Origin: Marinicauda salina
Lineage (GTDB): Bacteria > Pseudomonadota > Alphaproteobacteria > Caulobacterales > Maricaulaceae
DNA length: 64,000 bases
Direction: 5' to 3'
Assembly (NCBI RefSeq): GCF_003122085.1
Contig: NZ_QEXV01000002.1
Span: 62,001-126,000, forward strand
Part shown: positions 55,455 through 62,850 of the stretch, in pieces
Layout: every line of letters begins with the position of its first letter
Position numbering within the stretch: position 1 is the stretch's first letter
The notes under the pieces: model-generated
What the model saw: the letters and a program-made list of their open reading frames with translations, nothing else
Databases searched by the model: none
Told to the model about the DNA's origin: nothing
Made by a program: the position numbers and the translations under genes

Positions 55455-56123
55455 GTGGCGGCCATGACCGTGATCACCGCCATGCTTTCCTCGCCCTGGT
55501 TTCTGGGCCTGTGGGCCGCCCAGGCGCTCATCGCCGTGGCGCTGCTCGTCCGCGACGTGCGCACGGTGAACGCCGCCATGCCGGGCCTGATGAAATGGGT
55601 CTGGAGTTTCACGGTCGGCTATTCGGGCCTGCTGGGCCTCATCGTCTACTGGGTCTCGGGCCGGCCGCGAATCGCCGACGACGCCGACTGGCGGCGCGGC
55701 GCGCGCTCGACGGCGCACTGCTATTCCGGCTGCGGGGCGGGCGAGATCACCGGCATCGTCATCACGGTGGGCATCCTGTCGCTGGGAACCTGGCCGGTGG
55801 CGCTGACCACCTTCGCGCTCGCCTATGTCTTCGGCTACGCCCTCACCGTCGCCCCCTTGATGCAGGAGGGCGTCGGCCTGCCCACCGCGCTCAAGGACGC
55901 CTTCTATTCCGAAACCGCCTCCATCGCTGTGATGGAGATCGTCGCCATCGGCGCGGACCTCTACCTGGCCGGAAACGCGGGCATGGGCGACGTGCGCTTC
56001 TGGAGCTCGCTGGTCGTGTCGCTCAGCCTCGGCTATCTCGCCGCCTGGCCGGTCAATATCGCGCTGGTGAAAATGGGTGTGAAGGAAGGCATGGGCGATC
56101 CGCGGGAGTACGGCCGGGGCTAA
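55455..56123 (+). CDS. DUF4396-domain membrane protein
   Basis: 222 residues, about six membrane helices. The N-terminal helices (WFLGLWAAQALIAVALLVRDV, WSFTVGYSGLLGLIVYWVSG) are followed by the DUF4396 core with a distinctive loop ARSTAHCYSGCGAGEITGIVI containing two Cys and a His, then FALAYVFGYALTVAPLMQEG and FYSETASIAVMEIVAIGADLYLAG. A metal-related role is conceivable from the H-C-x3-C motif but unproven. GTG 55455 or ATG 55464 may be the start. The 3' end overlaps the convergent hemB by four bases. Confidence 0.85.
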   Translation: MAAMTVITAMLSSPWFLGLWAAQALIAVALLVRDVRTVNAAMPGLMKWVWSFTVGYSGLLGLIVYWVSGRPRIADDADWRRGARSTAHCYSGCGAGEITGIVITVGILSLGTWPVALTTFALAYVFGYALTVAPLMQEGVGLPTALKDAFYSETASIAVMEIVAIGADLYLAGNAGMGDVRFWSSLVVSLSLGYLAAWPVNIALVKMGVKEGMGDPREYGRG

Positions 56124-57106
56124 TCGTGCAGCAACTGCGCCGCCCGCGGCGCGAAATAGGTGAGCACGCCGTCGGCGCCGGCGCGCTTGAACGCCAGCAG
56201 GCTCTCCATCATCGCGCGCTCGCCGTCGATCCAGCCATTCGCCGCGGCGGCCTCGATCATCGCGTACTCGCCGGAGACCTGGAAGGCGTAGGTCGGCAGG
56301 CCGAACGTCTCCTTCACGCGGGCGACGATGTCGAGATAGGGCAGGCCGGGCTTGACCATCACCATGTCCGCGCCCTCCTCGATGTCGAGTTCGACCTCGC
56401 GCAACGCCTCGTCGGTGTTGGCGGGATCCATCTGGTAGGTCTTCTTGTCGCCGGCGAGCGCCTTGGCCGAGCCGATGGCGTCGCGATAGGGCCCGTAGAA
56501 GGCCGAGGCGTATTTCGCCGCATAGGACAGGATCATCACGTCCTCGAAGCCCTCGGCGTCGAGCGCGTCGCGGATCGCGCCGACGCGCCCGTCCATCATG
56601 TCGCTCGGCGCGATGACGTCGCAGCCGGCGCGGGCCTGGACGAGCGCCTGCTCGCACAGCCGCTCCACCGTGGCGTCATTGAGGACGCGGCCGTCCTCGA
56701 CGACGCCGTCATGGCCGTGCGTGGTGAAGGGATCCAGCGCGACGTCGCAGATGACGCCGACGCCCGGCGCGGCGTCCTTGATCGCCTTGATCGCGTCGGG
56801 AACGAGGCCGTCGGCGTTGACCGCCTCGGAGCCGGCCGCGTCCTTCTTCGCCGGATCGATGTTCGGAAACAGCGCGATCGCGGGGATGCCCAGCCGCTCG
56901 GCCTCCTCGGCGGCGGTGGCGGCCATGTGGACCGACAGCCGTTCGACGCCGGGCATCGACTCGACCGGCTCGGACGCGTCGACGCGGTCGGAGACGATCA
57001 TCGTCCAGACCAGGTCGTCGACGCTCAGCCGGGTCTCGCGCACCAGGCGGCGCGACCAGTCATGCGCGCGGGTTCGCCGCAGGCGCGTTGTGGGAAAGGA
57101 AGCCAT
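56120..57106 (-). CDS. hemB: Porphobilinogen synthase (delta-aminolevulinate dehydratase)
   Basis: 328 residues; condenses two 5-aminolevulinates to porphobilinogen, the step after HemA (60687). Schiff-base lysines are in ILSYAAKYASAFYGPYRDA and MVMVKPGLPYLD. The metal loop reads VALDPFTTHGHDG, with Asp in place of the Cys residues of zinc-dependent enzymes, so this is the Mg/K-dependent class found in alphaproteobacteria. Monocistronic, with an AAAGGAAG site before ATG 57106; the acyl-CoA dehydrogenase gene diverges 88 bases away. Confidence 0.96.
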   Translation of the reverse strand: MASFPTTRLRRTRAHDWSRRLVRETRLSVDDLVWTMIVSDRVDASEPVESMPGVERLSVHMAATAAEEAERLGIPAIALFPNIDPAKKDAAGSEAVNADGLVPDAIKAIKDAAPGVGVICDVALDPFTTHGHDGVVEDGRVLNDATVERLCEQALVQARAGCDVIAPSDMMDGRVGAIRDALDAEGFEDVMILSYAAKYASAFYGPYRDAIGSAKALAGDKKTYQMDPANTDEALREVELDIEEGADMVMVKPGLPYLDIVARVKETFGLPTYAFQVSGEYAMIEAAAANGWIDGERAMMESLLAFKRAGADGVLTYFAPRAAQLLHD

Positions 57107-57194
57107 GGTGGTCTATCTCGCCTCGACCAGGGGACGCCTTGCCCGGCGCGAAGCTCCGCGCTAGGCCTCTGCCCGCCTTGTAAGGAGATTTTCC

Positions 57195-58331
57195 GTGCAT
57201 TTCGAGCTGAGCGAAGATCAGACCCTGATCCAGGACGCGGCGCGCCGCTTCGCAGACGACCGCCTCAAACCCAACGCGGCGAAGTGGGACGAGGAGAAAA
57301 TCTTCCCCGTCGATGTCATGCGCGAGGCCGCTGAGCTGGGCTTCGCCGGCATCTATACGAGCGAAGACGTCGGCGGCTCGGGCATGAGCCGGCTCGACGC
57401 CGCCCTCATCTTCGAGCAGCTCTCGCGCGGCTGCGTCTCCACGGCGGCCTTCATCTCCATCCACAACATGGTCTCGTGGATGATCGACACGTGGGGGAAT
57501 GACGCCCAGCGCAAGAAGTGGCTGCCGAAGCTCACCACGATGGAGCTGATCGGCTCCTACTGCCTCACGGAGCCCGGCGCGGGCTCGGACGCCGCCAGCC
57601 TCAGAACGAAGGCGAAGCGCGACGGCGACCATTACGTCCTCAACGGATCGAAGGCCTTCATCTCCGGCGCCGGAACCTCCGACGTCTATGTCGTGATGTG
57701 CCGCACCGGCGGGGAGGGGCCGAAGGGCGTCTCCACCATCGTCGTCGAGAAGGACACGCCCGGCCTGTCCTTCGGCGCGATGGAGAAGAAGATGGGCTGG
57801 AACTCCCAGCCGACCGCCGTGGTCAATTTCGAGGACTGCCGCGTGCCCGTCGAAAACCGGCTGGGCGAGGAGGGGATCGGCTTCTCCATCGCGATGAACG
57901 GCCTCAATGGCGGACGCATCAATATCGGCGCCTGCTCGCTCGGCGGCGCGACGGAGGCCTTCGAGACGGCGAAGGAATACGTCCAGGGCCGGACACAGTT
58001 CGGCCGGGCGATCGCCGATTTCCAGGCCACCCAGTTCAAGCTCGCCGACATGGCCACCGAGCTCGAGGCCTCGCGGCTGATGCTCTACCGCGCCGCCGCC
58101 GCGCTCGACGCCAAGGATGGAAGCGCGCCGAAATACTGCGCCATGGCCAAGCGCTTCGCGACCGACATGGGCTTCAAGATCGCCAATGACGCGCTGCAGC
58201 TTCATGGCGGCTACGGCTATCTGCGGGACTATCCGCTCGAACGCATCGTGCGCGATCTGCGCGTCCACCAGATCCTGGAGGGCACGAACGAGATCATGCG
58301 CGTCATCATCGCGAAGGACCTGATGAAATGA
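57195..58331 (+). CDS. Acyl-CoA dehydrogenase, probably isobutyryl-CoA dehydrogenase
   Basis: 378-residue FAD enzyme. Signature [41 protein letters not shown] (about 118-158), second signature [30 protein letters not shown], and the catalytic Glu in [21 protein letters not shown]. Its place, overlapping a 3-hydroxyisobutyryl-CoA hydrolase gene and followed by mmsB, points to valine breakdown (isobutyryl-CoA to methacrylyl-CoA). GTG start with AAGGAG at eight bases. Substrate is inferred from neighbours. Confidence 0.93.
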   Translation: MHFELSEDQTLIQDAARRFADDRLKPNAAKWDEEKIFPVDVMREAAELGFAGIYTSEDVGGSGMSRLDAALIFEQLSRGCVSTAAFISIHNMVSWMIDTWGNDAQRKKWLPKLTTMELIGSYCLTEPGAGSDAASLRTKAKRDGDHYVLNGSKAFISGAGTSDVYVVMCRTGGEGPKGVSTIVVEKDTPGLSFGAMEKKMGWNSQPTAVVNFEDCRVPVENRLGEEGIGFSIAMNGLNGGRINIGACSLGGATEAFETAKEYVQGRTQFGRAIADFQATQFKLADMATELEASRLMLYRAAAALDAKDGSAPKYCAMAKRFATDMGFKIANDALQLHGGYGYLRDYPLERIVRDLRVHQILEGTNEIMRVIIAKDLMK

Positions 58332-59374
58332 CCGACGACGTGATCATCCGCCGCGCCGGCGATGTCGGCCGGATCACGCTCAATCGCCCCAAGGCGCTCA
58401 ACGCGCTCAACCAGGACATGGTCGAGGCGATGATCGCCGCGCTGACCGAATGGCGCGACGACGACGCGGTCGCCGCCGTCGTGGTCGACGGCGAGGGCGA
58501 GAAGGGCTTCTGCGCGGGCGGCGACATCAAGGTGCTCGCCGACAGCGGCCGGGCCGGCGACGACCGCGCCTGGCGGTTCTGGCGCGACGAGTACCGGCTG
58601 AACACGCTGATCAAGGAATTCTCCAAGCCCTACATCGCGCTGATCGACGGCGTGACGATGGGCGGCGGCGTCGGGATCTCGGTCCACGGCTCGCACCGCG
58701 TGGCCGGCGACCGCACACTGTTCGCCATGCCCGAGACCGGCATCGGCTTTCACCCGGATGTCGGCGGGGCGTTTTTCCTGCCGCGGCTGGCCGGCGAACT
58801 CGGCATGTGGATGGGTCTGACCGGCGCGCGGCTGAAGACCGCCGACTCGATCGCGGCGGGCGTGGCCACGCACTACGTGCCGAGCGAGCGCATGGACGAG
58901 CTGATCGACGCGCTCGAGACCGACAGAATCGATCCCGAGGGCGAGCGCATCGAGGCGCTGCTCGAGGGATTCGGCGGCGACGCGGGCTCGTCGGATCTCG
59001 CCCACACGCGCGGTCTCATCGACGCGGCGTTTTCGGGCGAGACCGTCGAGACGATCCTCGAGCGGCTGGACGAGGCCGGCGACGCCTGGTCGACGAAGCA
59101 GGCCGCCACCCTGAGGAAGAAGTCGCCGACTTCGTGCCGGATCACGCTGGAAGCGCTCCGGCGCGGCGCCGATCTCGACTTCCGCGAGGTGATGGCCCAG
59201 GACCTGCGGGTCTCGATCCGCTGCCTCGCCGAGGGCTCCGACTTCTACGAGGGCGTTCGCGCCGTCGTCGTCGACAAGGACAACGAGCCGCACTGGGGCG
59301 CGGCGGCGTCCGACGCGCAGATCGAGGCGTATTTCGCCCCGCTCGACGCCGATCACGAGATGACGTTCGTCTAG
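58328..59374 (+). CDS. 3-hydroxyisobutyryl-CoA hydrolase (enoyl-CoA hydratase superfamily)
   Basis: 348 residues, longer than simple enoyl-CoA hydratases (~260) and the size of HIBCH. The oxyanion-hole motif is [14 protein letters not shown] (near 61-74), and the HIBCH-specific block is [40 protein letters not shown], with catalytic Glu. It hydrolyses 3-hydroxyisobutyryl-CoA to the free acid, the substrate of mmsB downstream. ATG overlaps the acyl-CoA dehydrogenase stop by four bases. Confidence 0.93.
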   Translation: MTDDVIIRRAGDVGRITLNRPKALNALNQDMVEAMIAALTEWRDDDAVAAVVVDGEGEKGFCAGGDIKVLADSGRAGDDRAWRFWRDEYRLNTLIKEFSKPYIALIDGVTMGGGVGISVHGSHRVAGDRTLFAMPETGIGFHPDVGGAFFLPRLAGELGMWMGLTGARLKTADSIAAGVATHYVPSERMDELIDALETDRIDPEGERIEALLEGFGGDAGSSDLAHTRGLIDAAFSGETVETILERLDEAGDAWSTKQAATLRKKSPTSCRITLEALRRGADLDFREVMAQDLRVSIRCLAEGSDFYEGVRAVVVDKDNEPHWGAAASDAQIEAYFAPLDADHEMTFV

Positions 59375-59653
59375 GTCTCATGCGCTGTCGATTGAGCACC
59401 GAAAGGAATTTCGCCTCCACTTTAGGGGAGGGCCAGGGTGGGTGAATTGAAATCCCGGACGCGCCGCAGGCGCGATCCGGGACCTGGGCGCGATATTTTC
59501 TGGGCGAGGCCCCGGCTCTCCCTTTGGTCGGCCGGGGTTTCATGGAGACCACGCTCGACCCCAATCCTCCCCCGAGAGGGGGGAGGGAGGACGTTCACGA
59601 ACGCTCCGGTGACGCAATAGAAGCAGCCGCCGGATCAGAAAGCTGGAGAGACA
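59375..59653. repeat. Composite intergenic repeat, copy 3 (inverted orientation)
   Basis: Between the hydrolase and mmsB genes. Order is A (AGGGGAGGGCCAGGGTGGG, 59424-59442), inverted C (59448-59483: TGAAATCCCGGACGCGCC to GGCGCGATCCCGGGAC-like end), inverted B (59506-59542: GAGGCCCCGGCTCTCC to GGCCGGGGTTTCA), then a second A arm (CCTCCCCCGAGAGGGGGGAGGG, about 59567-59588). B and C are almost exact reverse complements of copy 1 (18286-18384). The A arms at both ends make the whole an ~170-base inverted-repeat-bounded unit. Confidence 0.85.
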
Positions 59654-60562
59654 ATGATGGCGCTCATCGGATTCATCGGACTGGGAAACATGGGCTCCGG
59701 CATGGCCGCGAACTTGGTCAAGGCCGGCCACGAGGTGCGCGGCTTCGACCTCAATCCCGACGCCGTAAAGCAGCTCGCCGAAAAGGGCGCGACGGCGGCG
59801 AAAAGCGTTGAAGAGGCCGTCGACGGCGCCGATGCGGTGGTGACGATGCTGCCCGCCGGCCAGCACGTGCGCGGCATCTATGAGGGCGATGGCGGCATCC
59901 TGTCGCTCGCCAAGTCCGACGCGGTGTTGATCGACTGCTCGACCATCGACGTCGCGTCGGCGCGGGCCGTCGCCGAGGCGGCGAAAGAGAAGGGTTTCGC
60001 CTTTGTCGACGCGCCGGTCTCGGGCGGCGTCGCCGCCGCCGAAGGCGGCACGCTGACCTTCATGGTCGGCGGCTCGCAGGAGGCTTTCGCCAAGGCCGAG
60101 CCCATCCTGCAAGGCATGGGCAAGGCGGTGATCCGCGCCGGCGAGGCCGGCGACGGCCAGGCCGCCAAGATCTGCAACAACATGCTGCTCGCCATCCACA
60201 TGATCGGCACTTGCGAAGCGATGAACCTCGCCCAGCGGCTGGGGCTCGATCCGCAGAATTTCTTCAACATCGCCTCGCAGGCGTCCGGCCAGAACTGGTC
60301 GCTGACGAGCTACTGCCCGGTGCCGGGCCCGGTGCCGGCCGCGCCGTCGAATCGCGACTACAAGCCCGGCTTCGCTGCGCCGATGATGCTCAAGGACCTG
60401 AAGCTGGCGATGGATGCGGCGCGCTCGGTCGACGCGTCGACGCCGCTCGGCGCCGAGGCCCAGGCGCTCTACCAGATGTTCAACCAGCTGGGCGGCGAGA
60501 GCCTCGACTTCTCGGGCATCATCAAGATGGTGTCGGGCGAGTTCGGCGAGAGCGCCGATTGA
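59654..60562 (+). CDS. mmsB: 3-hydroxyisobutyrate dehydrogenase
   Basis: 302-residue beta-hydroxyacid dehydrogenase oxidising 3-hydroxyisobutyrate to methylmalonate semialdehyde with NAD. Rossmann motif FIGLGNMGSGMAANLVKAGH, then substrate motif FVDAPVSGGVAAAEGGTLTFMVGG and catalytic lysine in GDGQAAKICNNMLLAIHMIGTCEAM. The C-terminal GQNWSLTSYCPVPG and NRDYKPGFAAPMMLKDLKLAMD are specific for true MmsB. It completes a three-gene valine segment; mmsA and the methacrylyl-CoA hydratase are not in the window. GGAGAG precedes the double ATG (59654/59657). Confidence 0.95.
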   Translation: MMALIGFIGLGNMGSGMAANLVKAGHEVRGFDLNPDAVKQLAEKGATAAKSVEEAVDGADAVVTMLPAGQHVRGIYEGDGGILSLAKSDAVLIDCSTIDVASARAVAEAAKEKGFAFVDAPVSGGVAAAEGGTLTFMVGGSQEAFAKAEPILQGMGKAVIRAGEAGDGQAAKICNNMLLAIHMIGTCEAMNLAQRLGLDPQNFFNIASQASGQNWSLTSYCPVPGPVPAAPSNRDYKPGFAAPMMLKDLKLAMDAARSVDASTPLGAEAQALYQMFNQLGGESLDFSGIIKMVSGEFGESAD

Positions 60563-60686
60563 AATTGCGAAGCGTTTTCAGACGCTAGCCGCGACCTTTG
60601 GTCCCCGAGCCCTTTCGCGTGGAAGCGCGTAGGCGTATGTCTATGTAAGGTCAGGTCAGGGAGAGTCGCCGCTCCGCGGCGCACGC
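60563..60686 (+). promoter_or_regulatory. hemA leader with stem-loop between Shine-Dalgarno and start
   Basis: A 124-base gap. The best Shine-Dalgarno, GGGAG (60659-60663), is 23 bases from ATG 60687, too far for normal initiation. Between them is an exact hairpin CGCCGC-TCC-GCGGCG (60667-60681). Folding of the hairpin would shorten the effective spacing to about eight bases, or could modulate initiation. Direct short repeats (GGTCA GGTCA) precede it. No promoter consensus was recognised. Confidence 0.45.
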
Positions 60687-61910
60687 ATGATGGACTACAC
60701 CGGCGCTTTCAAGTCCGCCGTCGCGCGGGTCCGGGCCGAGGGCCGCTATCGGGTCTTCGCCGATCTGCTGCGCAAGCGCGGCGAGTTTCCCCGCGCGCGC
60801 TACCGCACCGAGCACGGCGACACCCGCGAGGTCACCGTCTGGTGCTCGAACGACTATCTCGGCATGGGCCAGAGCAATTGCGTCATCGGCGCGATGAAGA
60901 ACGCGATCGACGATGTCGGCGCCGGGGCGGGCGGCACGCGCAACATCTCCGGGACCACGCACTATCACGTCGAGCTTGAGCGCTCGCTCGCCGACCTTCA
61001 CCAGAAGGAAGCCGCGCTTCTGTTCACGTCGGGCTATCTCGCCAACCAGGCGACGCTCGCCACGCTGGGCAAGATCCTGCCCGGCCTGATCGTGTTCTCC
61101 GACGAGCTCAACCACGCCTCGATGATCGAGGGCGTGAAGGGCGCGCGCTGCGAAAAGCATGTCTGGCGGCACAATGACGTCGCTCACCTCGAGGAGCTTC
61201 TGAAGGCTGCGCCTGCCGACGCGCCCAAGGTGATCGCGCTCGAGTCCGTCTACTCGATGGACGGCGATGTCGGACCGCTCGAGGCGGTGTGCGATCTCGC
61301 CGACAAGTACGGCGCGCTCACCTATCTCGACGAGGTTCACGCGGTCGGCCTCTATGGCCTGCGCGGCGCTGGCGTCGCCGAGCGCGACGGCCTGCTCGAC
61401 CGCATCGACATCATCGAGGGCACGCTCGGCAAGGCCTTCGGCGTGATGGGCGGCTATATCGCCGCCGACGCGGTCGTGTGCGACGCCATCCGCTCGTGGG
61501 CGCCGGGCTTCATCTTCACCACCTCGCTGGCGCCGGTGCTGGCCGCCGGGGCGCGGGCGAGCGTGGAGTATCTCAAATCCGCGAATCACCTGCGCGAGGC
61601 GCACCAGGAGCGCGCCGCGACGCTGAAGCGGCGGCTGGCGGAGGAGGGGGTGCCGGTCATGGACTCGGAAACGCACATCGTTCCCGTCCATGTCGGCGAT
61701 CCGGTCCGCTGCAAGCGCATGACCGATCTTCTCCTCGATCAGCACGGCATCTATGTCCAGCCGATCAATTACCCGACCGTGCCCAAGGGGACCGAGCGGA
61801 TGCGGCTGACCCCGACGCCGCTCCACACCGATGCGATGTTCGACGAGCTCATCGCCGCGCTGAAGGCCGTCTATGCAGAGAGCGCCGGCGAATTGCGGGT
61901 CGTGGGATGA
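60687..61910 (+). CDS. hemA: 5-aminolevulinate synthase
   Basis: 407-residue PLP enzyme condensing glycine and succinyl-CoA, the first committed step of heme synthesis in alphaproteobacteria. Motifs are [35 protein letters not shown] (glycine site), [38 protein letters not shown] and the PLP lysine in [18 protein letters not shown] (near 249). The [10 protein letters not shown] and HAVG details separate it from Kbl (18482). The stop overlaps the next small gene by four bases (ATGA). The two successive Met codons leave the exact start uncertain by one residue. Confidence 0.96.
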   Translation: MMDYTGAFKSAVARVRAEGRYRVFADLLRKRGEFPRARYRTEHGDTREVTVWCSNDYLGMGQSNCVIGAMKNAIDDVGAGAGGTRNISGTTHYHVELERSLADLHQKEAALLFTSGYLANQATLATLGKILPGLIVFSDELNHASMIEGVKGARCEKHVWRHNDVAHLEELLKAAPADAPKVIALESVYSMDGDVGPLEAVCDLADKYGALTYLDEVHAVGLYGLRGAGVAERDGLLDRIDIIEGTLGKAFGVMGGYIAADAVVCDAIRSWAPGFIFTTSLAPVLAAGARASVEYLKSANHLREAHQERAATLKRRLAEEGVPVMDSETHIVPVHVGDPVRCKRMTDLLLDQHGIYVQPINYPTVPKGTERMRLTPTPLHTDAMFDELIAALKAVYAESAGELRVVG

Positions 61911-62152
61911 GCGGCGGCGATCCGGACCCGGGTCGCGAGATCATCTTCGAATTCCAGAGCGTGGGCGATTCCGTGCGCGTCGCCGCGGTCGACGTGGCGA
62001 CCGGCGAGGAGGTCGTCATCAGCGGCCCGGCGTCGACGCCGCAGGCCGATCTCGAGCGGATCGCCGCGCGCAAGCTCGCCCGGCGGCTCCAGGGGCGCGA
62101 GGATCCGGAATCGAAAACGCCCCGGCGCGGCGGCCGGGGCGTGATCATATAG
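61907..62152 (+). CDS. Small conserved alphaproteobacterial protein (DUF6898-like)
   Basis: 81 residues, no signal or membrane segment. The conserved part is [35 protein letters not shown] followed by a helical [11 protein letters not shown] and a basic Arg/Gly-rich tail. Similar small proteins accompany hemA or glyA genes in alphaproteobacteria; no function is known. Translationally coupled to hemA (ATGA overlap). A hairpin that looks like the mucR terminator lies inside its last codons. Confidence 0.72.
   Translation: MSGGDPDPGREIIFEFQSVGDSVRVAAVDVATGEEVVISGPASTPQADLERIAARKLARRLQGREDPESKTPRRGGRGVII
62114..62141 (-). terminator. Probable intrinsic terminator of mucR, inside the upstream neighbour's 3' end
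   Basis: An exact 8-base stem CGCCCCGG (62118-62125) / CCGGGGCG (62134-62141) with an eight-base loop is followed, read on the minus strand, by TTTT (62114-62117). It lies 37 bases past the mucR stop codon (62178-62180). The same bases encode the Pro-Arg-Arg-Gly-Gly tail of the convergent small gene. The T-run is short, so strength is uncertain. Confidence 0.5.
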
Positions 62153-62177
62153 TTGAAGCGTCCTGGATGATGCGGCG

Positions 62178-62603
62178 TCAGCGCGACTTGCGGCCGCCGC
62201 GGCCCAGGCCGATCTCCTTGGCGAAGTCGGAACGGCGACGCGAATAGCTGGGCGCCACCATGGGATAGTCGGCGGGCAGCCCCCACTTGCGCCGATACTC
62301 TTCCGGCGACATGCCGTATTGCGAGCGCAGATAGCGCTTGAGCATTTTCAGCTTCTTGCCGTCTTCCAGGCAGACGATGTAGTCGTCGGTCACCGACTTG
62401 GAGACCGGAACCGCCGGCTTGGGCTTCGATTCCGGCTTTGCTTCGCCGCCGGAAATCTCCTTCATGGTGCCGTGAACCGACTTGATGAGATCGGGGACGT
62501 TCTCCGACGGAACTGAATTGTGCGTAAGGAAAGACGCCACGATATCGGTGGTCATGCGGAGAAGTTCCTCATTGTCCACCGGCTGAATGTTTTCTTCGGT
62601 CAT
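62178..62603 (-). CDS. mucR: MucR/Ros-family transcriptional regulator with degenerate zinc finger
   Basis: 141 residues. The N-terminal oligomerisation region (EELLRMTTDIVASFLTHNSVPSENVPDLIKSVHGTM) and C-terminal DNA-binding domain (KSVTDDYIVCLEDGKKLKMLKRYLRSQYGMSPEEYRRKWGLPADYPMVAPSYSRRRS) match the family well. Where Ros has C-x2-C...H..H, here only the first Cys remains: C-L-E-D, then Tyr and Gln in place of the two His (KRYLRSQY). Relatives that have lost zinc still fold and bind A+T-rich DNA. MucR proteins control cell cycle, exopolysaccharide and virulence genes as H-NS-like silencers. AAGGA precedes ATG 62603. Confidence 0.92.
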   Translation of the reverse strand: MTEENIQPVDNEELLRMTTDIVASFLTHNSVPSENVPDLIKSVHGTMKEISGGEAKPESKPKPAVPVSKSVTDDYIVCLEDGKKLKMLKRYLRSQYGMSPEEYRRKWGLPADYPMVAPSYSRRRSDFAKEIGLGRGGRKSR

Positions 62604-62657
62604 TTCACAGATCCTTATCGGACAGCTGGTCGAGGGGAATCACAGGCTTTCGTCCCT

Positions 62658-62686
62658 CGTATAGTCCTCGTCGTTGAGCTTCGCAA
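62658..62686 (-). promoter_or_regulatory. Candidate mucR promoter
   Basis: On the minus strand TTGCGA (62681-62686), a 17-base spacer, then TATACG (62658-62663): four of six matches in each box. The -10 box lies about 55 bases before the mucR ATG. The whole 247-base gap (62604-62850) is A+T-richer than its surroundings, as expected for a region bound by MucR itself, and also carries the glyA promoter; no clear glyA box was recognised. Confidence 0.45.
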
Positions 62687-62850
62687 GTAATACGGCGAAC
62701 ATTTTCAGTGAAGAATTTCCGAACTCGAGCTACATTCAAGACGCAGCGTTGAAACCCGCAAGAACCGGCGCGTCGCCAGTTCGCACCGGTGGTGTTGTCC
62801 CGATCCCCTGCGCGCCGTATGTGTAGCGCCGAGCAAAGCAGGAGCATGCA

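Noticed and set aside
62604-62850. Riboswitch (SAM or glycine type) upstream of glyA
   Set aside because: No conserved core or stem pattern of a known class was recognised; the region reads as a divergent promoter with A+T-rich stretches.
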